A stretch of 64,000 bases of DNA from Plecoglossus altivelis (Eukaryota; Chordata; Actinopteri; Osmeriformes; Plecoglossidae), in NCBI GenBank assembly GCA_036571765.1, contig BROE01000020.1, positions 5,242,612 to 5,306,611 of the forward strand, in the 5' to 3' direction. The notes below the pieces were generated by a model. That model ran no database searches. It was not told the DNA's origin and saw nothing but the letters and a program-made list of their open reading frames with translations. Made by a program: the position numbers and the translations under genes. The stretch's first letter is position 1; each line of letters opens with the position of its first letter. Below, piece after piece: positions 42,898 to 53,800 of this stretch.

Positions 42898-43035
42898 ATG
42901 ACGCTTCCAGCTTTGCAAAACACAAGTGTGTTTTATAGAAGGGTCTTGTCACAGTTTCCTCAGGACATTAGCCTAGCATTCGCCTATGGATCTGGCGTGT
43001 TTAAACAAGCGGGAACTCCCCAAGGTCAAATGGGG
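42898..43035 (+). CDS. tamm41: tamm41 exon 1
   Basis: 138 nt, 46 codons: [20 protein letters not shown] through [18 protein letters not shown] to QMG. Contains the YGSGV motif of the nucleotidyltransferase fold. Donor GGG|GTAAGT. Confidence 0.94.
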
Positions 43036-44608
43036 GTAAGTCATAGGGTGCAGCATGGAATTGTCTTGCCAGTCAATAATTATGGTGCCTTGATAACGCT
43101 ACCTGCAACATTGTACCCTGCGTCCCAAATCTGCTGTAACTTTAACATGTTAGGCTACAGCTTCATGTCTGTGTTCCTGACAACCAATCAACCAATTGGA
43201 TACAATGTCCTAATTCATTTGGTGACACATGCAGAGACAGCAGCAGTAAACCTGTTTGACGTGTTGACCCTATATCAATTTCAAAACCATCGCTTCTCTT
43301 TGACCGATTTGAACTCCCGTTCCAGAAAAACATGTTGGACTTTGTGTTCGCGGTGGACGACCCAGTCACCTGGCACACCATGAACCTCATGCAGAACCGC
43401 AAACATTACTCCGTCCTGAAGTTCCTGGGGCCCAGGAGGATTAGCACTATCCAGAATGACCACGGAGCAGCGGTGTATTACAACACGCTGGTACCTGTGG
43501 ATGGAAGGGTGAGACCCTCATCCTCAACAAGAACCCCCCCACAGTTCAGATCCCTGCCGCATCCACACCACAGATCCAGTCTGTCAGTCCTGTCTGACCA
43601 TCTCTTGTCCTGACAGATAATCAAGTATGGCGTCATTAGCACCGAGTCGCTGATCGGCGACCTCCTTCACTGGAAGACTCTCTACATAGCTGGCAGGCTG
43701 CATAAACCAGTAAGTCTACTTCCAGGAGCCGTTAACTAAATCTTAAGAGCCTCAAATGGAGACTCAGGCATTCCGGTTTCGGTCCGACCAGACGGTGTTG
43801 GCCCCCCCCCCCCCCTCCCCTCCGTAGTGGTTTGAAAGCGCTGGTGGTAAAAGGCGTGACCGTGTTGCTGTTGTTGGTTGCAGGTGCAGATCGTCCTGCA
43901 GGGGGACAGCGGGAAGCTTCGAGCTGCCTTGCTGGCCAACCTGAAGAGTGCAGCCACGGCCTCCCTGCTCATGCTGCCGGAGAGCTGCTCCGAGGACCAG
44001 CTCTTCCTCCAGATCGCTGGGCTGTCCTACGCAGGTGTCTACTACGCCCACACACACACGCACACACACTCGCTGTATACAAACACACTGTACACACTCG
44101 CTGTATACAAACACACTGTACACACACACATGCCGCATGTGTAGTCTAACGCACATGCACACACCTACGCTCTTAACGCGTACACACACTCACGCACTCT
44201 CGCTGTATTCAAACACACTGTACACACTCGCTGTATTCAAACACACTGTACACACTCGCTGTATACAAACACACTGTACACACACGCCGCATTTATAGTC
44301 TAACACACACGCACACATGTACGCTCTTAACGCGTACGCACTCACACACGCACACTCGCTGTATTCAAACACACTGTACACCCACACATGCCGCATGTGT
44401 AGCCTAGCGCACAAATGCATACGCGTACACTCTTAACGCGTACACTCTTAACGCGTACGCACTCACGCACACCTTCTCTCTCTCACACACGCCCACACAC
44501 ACACTCACTCACTTTGTACCAACACACAGTAAACACACCTATGCTGCATGTATAGTCTAACACACATGCACACACATACTCTTTACGCGTACGCACTCAC
44601 CCACACGT

Positions 44609-44679
<71 letters not shown>

Positions 44680-46448
44680 GAGCACAGATGTGATTATTTA
44701 CCATTTGACGCACGTCACCCCCCACATTTCCGCTCCTCAACGTTTCCAAGGCTTTTCCCCCTTGTGTGGTTGTGACAGTGTTTCCTATTCCCCTTCAAGG
44801 GGATTTCAGGATGGTGATTGGTGAAGATAAGGCCAAGGTTGCCAACATAGTGAAGGAGAATTCGCAACACTTCCGGACGCTTTACAGCAACATTCTGCAG
44901 GACTGCCCACAGGTGGTGTACAAGCCACAGCAAGGGAAGCTGGAGGTGAGAACCTTCAAGGGACATGGTGTGTACATGTACATGTCTCACGGGGTCGTTG
45001 ATGTCATATGCATTGAGGCACAGTGCAAAGACACTGGGGATAAATCTCACAGCAGCAAAGAATCAAAAGGTTCCAACACAAATCATGTCCATTTGGGCTT
45101 CTGAAGATCATTCTGACATGGATGGTCAATCATGCTTAACTGATCTTAAACGTTCTCTCTAAGGATTATCCTCAAAAGCAACCTATCGTGAATCGTTTTG
45201 TGTTTATTTCATTTGTGCGGCGGTGAGGCATGTTACCGGCAGGGTAAATCCACAGTTTGTGATCTACATTGTAGGAGAACAGTTCGACTCTTGATGCCGT
45301 ATTTTGTGCAGCCTTGATGAAAGAGGAAAAAGCCTGTCCAAGCCTATGCTGCTGTAGTGGCTCATTTGGCTGAGTCAACACTGGCCACACCCCAACTCGC
45401 ACAAAAATTGACCAACCGCATCGCACGTGCTCCCTGCGCTGTCGAGACAAATACATTTGTTTTAAAAGTAGCCTTCGGTCCTGCCATGCAAATGAATGTG
45501 TTTCTCCTCAGGTAGATAAGAGCCCGGAGGGGCAGTTTGTCCAGCTGATGAGCCTGCCCAGGACCCTCCAGCAGAGGATCACCCGGCTGGTGGATCCCCC
45601 GGGGAAGAACCGGGACGTGGAGGAGATCCTCCTCCAGGTGGCTCAGGACCCAGACTGTGGATCTGTGGTACACCAAGGTACCCTATGGTCTCTCTGGGCT
45701 CCATGATCTGCTTGCTTGCTCTCTCTGTTTCTCTCGCTCGCTCTCTCTCTATTTCTCTGGCTCGCTCTCTCTCTATTTCTCCCGCTCACTCTTTCTATTT
45801 GTCTTGCTCTCTCTCTCTCTATTTCTCTGGCTCGCTCTCTCTCTATTTCTCTTGCTCGCTCTCTTTATTTCTCTCTAGCTCTCTCGCTCTCTCTTTCTCT
45901 CGCTCTCTCTTTCTCTCGCTCTCTCTTTCTCTCGCTCTCTCTTTCTCTCGCTCTCTCTTTCTCTCGCTCTCTATTTCTCTCCCTCACTCTCTCTGGATTT
46001 CTTTCTCTATGTCTCTCCCTCACAATCTCTGGATTTCTCTCGCTTGCCCTCTCTTTATTTCCCTCTCTTTGATAGTTTTACTCCTTGTTTGCTTTGTCCT
46101 TTGCATACTTTTAACAGATCCCCCCCTCTCACTTGTTCAGCAATTTCGTCCATAGTGAAGTACGCAAGCATAACACAAAGTGCCAAAGGGGTAGTTACCG
46201 CTGGTAAGATTTATGTTTATGTGTTCTGTCTGTCCAAAATTACTGGATACAAATCAAATTGTAATGGTATTTTACAGGAGGAATGTGATGTTTCTCGAGG
46301 ATGGTGTGGGAGTGGGGATATGGCGTGTGTGCATATGCGGTGTGAGTGACAAACATCTTTGGTCTTAACAGGACTTCTGAAATCCGTGTCGTACAGCTCC
46401 AAAAAGCTTCTGAAAATGTGGAAGGGATGGAAGAGGAAGGCGTCTTGA
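42898..46448 (+). CDS. tamm41: mitochondrial phosphatidate cytidylyltransferase TAMM41, complete 8-exon coding region
   Basis: Matrix-side inner-membrane enzyme converting phosphatidic acid and CTP to CDP-diacylglycerol, the precursor of phosphatidylglycerol and cardiolipin (Tam41 family). Exons: 42898-43035, 43326-43508, 43617-43709, 43884-44034, 44800-44945, 45512-45677, 46141-46203, 46372-46448; phases close exactly and give 338 aa, the family length. The nucleotidyltransferase-like core starts at [15 protein letters not shown], then [15 protein letters not shown] (the acidic D-F-V-F-A-V-D motif). Later blocks are [56 protein letters not shown] and the basic C-terminus [11 protein letters not shown]. 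The ATG has A at -3 and aligns with the usual TAMM41 start; the frame continues upstream but is not family-like. Same strand as vgll4, divergent from syn2. Confidence 0.96.
43326..43508 (+). CDS. tamm41: tamm41 exon 2
   Basis: 183 nt, 61 codons: [17 protein letters not shown] through [17 protein letters not shown] to [12 protein letters not shown] carries the putative metal-binding acids. Acceptor TTCCAG, donor AGG|GTGAGA; the next intron is only 108 bp. Confidence 0.95.
43617..43709 (+). CDS. tamm41: tamm41 exon 3
   Basis: 93 nt, 31 codons: [31 protein letters not shown]. Acceptor TGACAG, donor CCA|GTAAGT. Confidence 0.95.
43884..44034 (+). CDS. tamm41: tamm41 exon 4
   Basis: 151 nt: [19 protein letters not shown] through [18 protein letters not shown] to LSYA plus one base. 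Donor GCAG|GTGTCT is immediately followed by a CA-rich higher-order minisatellite. Confidence 0.95.
44045..44677. repeat. higher-order CA-rich minisatellite in tamm41 intron 4
   Basis: Units of CTCGCTGTATWCAAACACAC plus TGTACACA (28 bp) occur from 44069. They are interleaved with longer units containing GCCGCATGTGTAGTCTAAC and CTCTTAACGCGTACGCACTC, each repeated several times, and the array ends in a (CA)n run (44620-44677). Confidence 0.9.
44800..44945 (+). CDS. tamm41: tamm41 exon 5
   Basis: 146 nt: (G)[19 protein letters not shown] through [11 protein letters not shown]. Acceptor TTCAAG, donor GAG|GTGAGA. Confidence 0.95.
44946..45511. other. tamm41 intron 5
   Basis: 566 bp, nothing recognised. 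Confidence 0.6.
45512..45677 (+). CDS. tamm41: tamm41 exon 6
   Basis: 166 nt: [20 protein letters not shown] through [18 protein letters not shown] to SVVHQ plus one base. Donor CAAG|GTACCC, weaker than the others, leads into a CT minisatellite. Confidence 0.94.
45710..46075. repeat. CT-rich minisatellite in tamm41 intron 6
   Basis: About 365 bp of TTTCTCTCGCTCTCTC-type units on the sense strand between exons 6 and 7. Leucine/serine open frames here are artefacts. Confidence 0.95.
46141..46203 (+). CDS. tamm41: tamm41 exon 7
   Basis: 63 nt: (A)[20 protein letters not shown] plus one base. Matches the mammalian SIRQSTKGIFTAG region. Acceptor GTTCAG, donor CTG|GTAAGA. Confidence 0.92.
46372..46448 (+). 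CDS. tamm41: tamm41 exon 8 and stop
   Basis: 77 nt: (G)[27 protein letters not shown] at 46446-46448. Basic/aromatic C-terminus typical of TAMM41. Confidence 0.95.
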
Positions 46449-46930
46449 TACCTGCATGGTTCCTCCACAAGATCTCCTTGGTCTGTGTTCCCCACTGACT
46501 GACTGGAATCCACCATTTACCATATGGGTCCTCTAATCTTTGATAAACGATGTTCCTATTGAAAACAGTTTGTCAGGGATTCTTCTGCGGTGTGGATTGT
46601 ATCAGGACACGTTATCTGTGACGGTAGATAAGACGAGTTGTAGTCAACCTTTAGAAATGTTGGTTTGGCTCAATGCTTTAACAGTTCTTTTACTCATTCC
46701 TCACAGAGAACCACATCCTGTCCAAGCACTCACAAAGCCCTCATGATGTACAATTGATCACAGAGGTCCTTGAATAATGTTTTAAGTCTTTCTTAGGTAA
46801 ATGTACAGGAATGCTTTTAATGATTGAAAGCGTTTGAGTAATTTATTTATACACTATATATATATATCTCTTAAAAATTAAGAACATACATGCTTTACGT
46901 ACTCAATAAATGTATCGTTTTGCCACAAGG
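46449..46930 (+). other. tamm41: tamm41 3' UTR
   Basis: AT-rich sequence after the stop with a TA run (about 46851-46868). AATAAA at 46905-46910 is the likely poly(A) signal, leaving about 0.9 kb before the first vgll4 coding exon. Confidence 0.5.
46905..46910 (+). terminator. candidate polyadenylation signal of tamm41
   Basis: AATAAA about 460 bp after the stop codon. Confidence 0.5.
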
Positions 46931-47599
46931 GATAGTATGCAGTGTGTCATTATCATAATGTATGCTGATATCATTGCTTTGAGCGCAGCCAATGAGAGTC
47001 CTTCACTTTCACCACCTGCTAGGAAGAGAATTCCATCATTCCTAACATTCTTCCCTCTTCCTCGTTTACAACAACGAGTCTCGAAGTTTGTGCCACAGCT
47101 AAACCGGGGTTCTCGCTTCGATACGTACATATCGTTCAACTTTGTTTCTTTTGGATTTACGTAGCCGTGGGATATTCATCAACCTTATCATCGCGAAAAC
47201 AATTCCGATTCCAAAGTGGCGCTTGAAGGTGGTAAGTGTAGCGAATATTAAACACTTGAGATCGTCAACGTAGGATACGTGCGCACTTGTTGTATACGCT
47301 ATCTTGAGGAGGAAATAAAACACATATTACTTGTGTACACGGTTATTTTCTTGTTGCTTATACATTCGAATGTGATTAATCAAAAGTTATACGCTCACGT
47401 TAACTGATGAAATTCCCGCGGCGAGTAAGACTACATACAGTAGTACATTTGAAAGGTTTTTTGTTATTATTCCGGGACAATAGCAAAACGCAACAAATGT
47501 TGCCATCCAAGAATGCTGGATAGTCGTTTTCCCGGAGGAAAAAAACAGCAAGAAAGGTATCTTTGGAATGTTGAGTGTGGGAAGCGCAACAGTCACGAA

Positions 47600-47830
47600 G
47601 TGCGCTAGAGAAATATTGTCAACTTCATTCATTGAGTTGAAGTCAATAGCGCGGAAACGCTACTTTCTGCCAAGTATAGGCAGTTTTTCCTGCGGCAGAC
47701 TTTGAGTCATAAAAGCCCAGTATTTTATCCGATTCGACCATGTTAGTAGTAGGTTTCCACCGCCTACAAGGACCTCAATGATTTCAGTTGTTAACATACG
47801 ACTTCCTTTACCCTAAGGTGATTGACAAGG
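47600..47830 (+). promoter_or_regulatory. vgll4 upstream 5' UTR/promoter region
   Basis: Non-coding DNA between the tamm41 3' end and the first vgll4 coding exon. No TATA box or clear Inr was recognised. Assigned from position only. Confidence 0.3.
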
Positions 47831-47894
47831 ATGGAGACCCCTTTGGATGTACTGTCAAGAGCAGCTTCGTTAGTGCATGCGGATGACGAGAAAC
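47831..47894 (+). CDS. vgll4: vgll4 first coding exon, METPLDVLS isoform
   Basis: 64 nt, 21 codons plus 1 nt: METPLDVLSRAASLVHADDE, K. Start context A at -3, G at +4; donor AAAC|GTAAGT. Matches the N-terminus of a mammalian VGLL4 isoform almost residue for residue. Confidence 0.96.
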
Positions 47895-50800
47895 GTAAGT
47901 TTACCCCCTTTAGCCTTAAAATCAGTTGAGTATGTCAAGCGCTTCATCTTTGGTTGTTGGTCTCTGAACATGCAAAAGAAGGTTTTATCGGCTACGTGGA
48001 TAGTCAGACATGGGCATGGTGAGAAGTCCTCAATACAAGGCCATCATTCCCAGATGATTCTCGCTCGGCAGTTTTTCGGCCACTTTGTCATCAGATAATG
48101 ATGGCATTCTGAAATGTAGACTGTATCTACTGCTATGTAGCCAAATGTGGATAACTATCTTCAACTGCCATTTCATGTGGACACTTAACATACCTTAGAG
48201 TGTCTGACATGTCTCATTGTTTGATATGTGACCTGAGCAGAACGGTGCAGTGCATGCAGGCCTTCACATTAAAATATTCATGACTTAATTAATGACTACG
48301 AACAAGGAAGAAGAAAATTACTCCTGCGCGGGCATTGAACCGCAGCTGACATGATTGAAGCTGTCAGGCTTGAAGGACTCCAGCTCCAGCCACCTGGTCT
48401 GCCAGCCCAGCCCAGCCCAGTCCAGCTGAACACAGAAACATGCTGAAGTAACTAACGCAAGCACCCACACGGCACTTCTCAGTAGATTGGGGGGAAAAAT
48501 ATAGGCTTGGAAAAAGGCTGGAGCGTAATCATAGTAACCTGTCTTGAGCTTTTCCGAGCGACAGTATCTTTGGGTTGGGAGGTGTGCTGTACGCTGCCTC
48601 ATGGGTCTCTAGTAACCCAACCAACCCCTGCAGTCACACCCCTGTGTCTGTCTCAACACATAATCATGCCTCAATTCTGGCTGGAGAAAATTCCTTCCTA
48701 GATTAAAGCAGAAGGAGCAAATCTCTCTCAGCACGCAGTTTGGTTTCGGAGTCAAATGTGGCGTGCGTGCTGCACGGTCACCACGGAGATGAATAATTGC
48801 GATTTTCCAACACCCTGCGATAATTGAACAGCCGAGTTGAGGCTTGTTTCGTTCGTGTATTGATGACCCCCAGCAGGAGACGTGTGCGCTGTAGTTTTTT
48901 TTTTTTGTTGTATTCTCTCGTCGAGTCCTGGCGAGAGGCATTTGAACTATTTGACCTCTGCGGTCTGCGTCCCAAGAGACTAGCGAGCGTGGGCCCTTGA
49001 AGCTTTGGAAGAGCAACCGCATAGTCTTGAGCAGTTTAGAGGCTTCCTTAGATCTGCACGCCAGAGGGGACGATGACAGGGCTACTGTATGTTTGGAAGA
49101 ATCTGCTCCGGTGCTGTGCTCTGTGAAGATGTTAGTCAGATGTAGCCTGCCTCATGGGAAATCACAACTCCTCTTATTTTGCCTCGTCAATCGGCCACAG
49201 TTTAGTTTTTTTTTCGTCTTCTTTTCCTCCCCTTTCTCCCAACATGAGGATATTCCATCAGGCCTGTCTGCATGTTCCTGTTAAAAGGCTATGGGATCTT
49301 TCCTGCAACATACCCCACCTCCCCCCAACACTATCCTCACCCTCCAGTACCCCTGCTGTGGTTTTGTTTTCCTCAGGCCTGATGTCACTTTCTGTTGTGG
49401 GTTGTGCGCGGCCTCTTTGTCCAAACACAATACACTCGACCTGTTTTCACAATAGTCACCCAGAGACCGCCCCCCACCCCCACCCCCCGAAGCTCCGCCT
49501 ACTTGTTTGCATTTATGACAAACCTTTGGAATGCTCGCACTTGCAAGAACACTACAGGGAGAGTCTCTTCTTGGAACGCTCCACTATGCTCTTGGCCAAG
49601 GGAACCTGCCCCGTTGGCCTGACAGGGAAAACGCTCCACTGACACACTGAAAATCCCAGGAATCAACCAGCTGTTTGTTGTCTGTCCGTACGTCTGTGAC
49701 GTGCTGGTATATGCCGAGGGACTCCAGGGAACGAAGCCGACTTCTCAGAAGGTGCCGGACTACGTAGAAGTGTACACGCGCGTTTCAGACGTCGTGTTTG
49801 TGAAGGACTGAATCAGACGTATTTCTTGGTAATCTCATAATCTGTTCATTTCTCCCGCCAGAACAGACACGCATAATAATCACCCAACCACGGGAGACGA
49901 AAAAACACAAAAACAGTCCTCCTCAACTACTGAACGCTAGATTCAGCGTTGATGACCAGAGATGTTTGCCCCCCCGCCCCCCAACCCCCTCCCACCCCGA
50001 GCCAGGATATTGTGGAGTGTGTGTTCGTTTCTGCTGCATGCTTCCATGCCACTACTCTCTCCACACACACCTACACAAGAGACCAAACAGCACGCTGACC
50101 TTTAAGGCAGCGCAGATTTAAATATATCCTTTAAATCGATTCCCCCCCTCCCCTCCCCTTCTCTTTGTTCTTGTTTCCATGGTTTGACCAAACACTCCAC
50201 AACCTCTTTATGGTGCTGCTCTCCCATCACTGCAGGCCTGGGTTTACCTGAGAGGTTACAGTCAGACGTCCAACTGTTGGGTGTGGGAGGAAGGGGAGAC
50301 GTAAATCTGAGCATGACATGTTGAAGATCAGATGGGTTTCTGACAATCTCTCGACCGCGGGAGCGTTCCGTCGCTGCAACGTGGCGGCTCTTTGTCAGCG
50401 CGGCGCGGACGCTGTTCCAGAGACGCCCTGTCAACCTACGGCGGTTCGGGTTACGGCTTCCCGACACACCTCGCGATCGTGGCGTGAGCGGTGGAGGCGT
50501 TCTTTTTCCTTTCTGCCTTGTTTCTGCTGCCGCCAAGGTGGTGCAGCTCTGGTGTGATGTCATGCTTCTCACATGTCAGGTCTTTTACATCTACCCCACT
50601 GTTAGTTTTACACAGGATGTGTAAAGGTGCTGCCCTGTTGGGGGGGGAAACACGATAGCTGAAAGACTCTGTTGTTGCTGCCGACAAACCTCCCTGGTGT
50701 GTCGACCCGCGTTCCTAAAGGTGGAAGGCCAGACACTCTAAGTTCTCTGTAGCCTCCCCGAATAACAAAACCCACAAACAAACCCCAAAACAACAAAAAC

Positions 50801-53800
50801 ATAATTTTATTGTGGAGTCGATACAAGAGTGCCTTCAGTTGTTAATTGAAATGCGTCCGTCTGTCTTGCCTTTTAATGGTCTTCCTTGCGTATCAATTTG
50901 CGCTCTATGAACATAGATTGGACGACTTTTAATTTGGGATGGTATGTTCTGAGAGGGGAGAGATGGTGGTGGTGATGGGAGCGGAGGATGGGGGAGGGTG
51001 GTGGCTTGATGGAGCAGCCTAACTGCCAGCCAGCCAGCCAGCCAGTTAGCCAGCCAGCCAGCCGCCCCTCCTCCGCTCCTCACATGGTTGGGGCCCTTGT
51101 TGTTAGGATCTAGTGGTCGAGGCTAACGAGAGCCCAGAGATGCGGGTCAGTCTCAGTCAAGAGTTCACAAGGTGAGGGTTGCTGGGTCAAAGGTCTTTGC
51201 ACGTCAGCTGCTATGGCTTTTACCAACTGACCATGTCTTTTCTCTCACCCCCTCCCCCTCCCCCCCCTGTGCCGTCTGTTCAGCCGTCACACCGCGAAAG
51301 TCCTAATTGCTGTTGTTTGCATTAATAAATGATAAGAAAATTGGACGCGTCTTCGTTTCCCCCGGTATCAGCTACTGTTCCACCTGGTTTATCGTTACTG
51401 AGCAACACTCTCGTCCCACACTCTATCCCATTGCCCCCCCCCTTGTTTTCTTCAGTGAGTTTTGTGCTGTGCATTGCATACCAGCCTGGTCTTTTTTTGG
51501 TCAGATATCCTCTTCAATGCTATGCAGGCCTGGAAGGCCCCTCATTCTTCTCTTGATAGTAAACCCTAGTTGTGTCTGAGGTGAAGCAGGTCCTACTTGT
51601 CTCAGCATCCTTGGCATTTCAGTGATAAAGCGGCATTGATGTCATCAGGACCGGCCAGGACTGCTTCCAGACGGAGGGTGGAAGGGGCTGGAGCAGGGGG
51701 CGAGGCGGGGGGCGAGGCGGGGGGCGAGGCGGGGGGCGAGGCGGACGCCGCACGCTGTACCGGAACGCGGCTCCGGTTTGCATCGTGGGTCACTTCCCCT
51801 GGACTCTTTCCCTTTCTGAGGCTGTTGGTCGTGAAGATGATTTGTCAAGAGCCACCGTCTCATATCTTTTTCCTTGTACTTCCTCTCACGCTCTCTCTCC
51901 CTCACTCACTCTCTCTCTAACTTTCTCTATTGCTCTCTCTTTCTTGCTCTTGCTCACTTTCGCTCTTGCAGTTTCTCTCTAGCTCTCTCAGTCTTTGTCT
52001 TATTTCTGCCTCTGGGCGCAGGAGGATTTTGACCCTGAGTTCCAAACTCTGTCCTCCCAGGTGTGTCGACACAGTTCTGCAGGGCGTCACCTTGTCTGGG
52101 AGGATAGACTGCAAGGCCTGTGATCCGCACACAACAGCCCCTGTAGGACATATTTAAACAGGCTCTGCCTACCTGATCTACCTCAGTCCCTTCGTGGCAC
52201 GCGTGTGGATTTGAAAAGACGGGACTGGTGGTTAGACACTGCCCTTTCGTTGTCGGGCAAGGTGACCTGGCACATTTAAACGCGTCATAGCCGAACCGAG
52301 AGGGAAGTAATCCGACAGGTGGCAGTTGAAGCTGTGGTTCTGGACTTCGAAGATGCAAATGAAGCATATTTTGCATGTTCGTTAGCATGGCCACGGTACA
52401 GTTGGTTGCCTGCCTACAGTGAAATCACTCAAATGTTTTTTTTTTTAATTCTGCGCAGCGGCGTGGTAGACTCGCAGTGTGAGTTTTGCATCCAAACACT
52501 TTTGCGTTGCTCCATATGAGAGACGTATAACGACATCTCTTGATTCCAGGTCTCCTGACGTTCTGCCTTACCGTGAGCTTTTTTTAAATTCTCCTTCCTC
52601 CCTGAGGTCATATCCAGGTTAGGTGGGGTGAGTGTGTTTTGTAACGATGGCTGGACACCTCATAGAGGTGGAAGGGTGAGGTGGATGACCCCCGGCTGGA
52701 TCTCTGTAGCCACACAAACAGGGCTGCAGAGCAGCCTTCCACCTTGGGCTTTTTTTGTGTGTTAGGGGAGAGACACCATGCCAGACAGATCGATTTGCCT
52801 GTGTATCTACGTGAACTCTGGGCAGCACTGGGATCGTTGCTGCCTTTTCACACTTTTCGAGTTGTTTTCTAGCTCCGAAAGGTTCCTTTTCCGTGCTCGG
52901 GCTCACAACATCACCGCACCCCACCCCTAAGTAGGAAGTATCAGGTTACTTTTCCAAAACAATGACAACAACATATGATCCTGCCTGTGGAAGCAGAGCT
53001 GTATTGTGGTTTCCCACCTTTGTGTGCGCGTCTGTGTGCACATCTGTGTGTGCGCCGATGCGCGCCTGTGTCCGTGCGCATAGGTGCGAGTCTCCTTTCC
53101 TCGCAAACCCTCTCGCACTCCTCCTTCCAACCTCAGTGTCTCGTTGCATCTGTGTAAGGATGTCATCGCCAGGAGCCTAGAGAGCAGGATCGGCAAGGTG
53201 CACCTTTCAAACCCCCCCCCCCCCCCCCCCCCCCTGTTCCACTTTGACTAAACCTTTGTCATCCTTAGACGGAACGTTGATTGTTAGAGGAGGTCGAAGA
53301 TGTTGAGGTCAGATGGCTTTTTGCACACTGACAACCTGGGCTGTTGCAATGTGCCTGCCTACGTGATAACAGCCATTGTAACAGTCTCTGGATCACCCAG
53401 ACATAGTGGGTCTGGGTGATGGCTAATCCAATGTAACAGGAGTTACATTGTGAACATGCGGTTGATAGGCGTCACTGTTTGATACCCAGCCTTGTAAATG
53501 GGGAATCTCTGGGATGTCCTACTGTCAAACCACAGTGTCTCTCCTTTTCTGCTCGCCTCCCGCCTCCTCTGCTCTCTCTCTCTCTCCCTCCCAGTCCAAC
53601 CTTAGAAAATTGCTCTTCTTTGTTGTTGTTGAGGCACACCTTCTCCCCAGAGGTGTTCCAGCCTGTTGAACAGGAAGTCTGTCGGACTCCACTGCAAAGA
53701 ACCAGTAGCGCTATGTGGCAGCTCCTTGTCTGAGTGCCAGTGTTAACTTAGATGGGGTTTGTTGTTATCAGCAAAGTGGTATGGTGCCCGCTTCAAGGGC

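Noticed and set aside
45657..46155. Leu/Ser-rich 156-aa plus-strand open frame
   Set aside because: CT minisatellite inside tamm41 intron 6, between two confirmed exons.
50102..50572. 156-aa minus-strand open frame in vgll4 intron
   Set aside because: Arg/Ser/Pro-rich with no family resemblance and no splice or promoter support.
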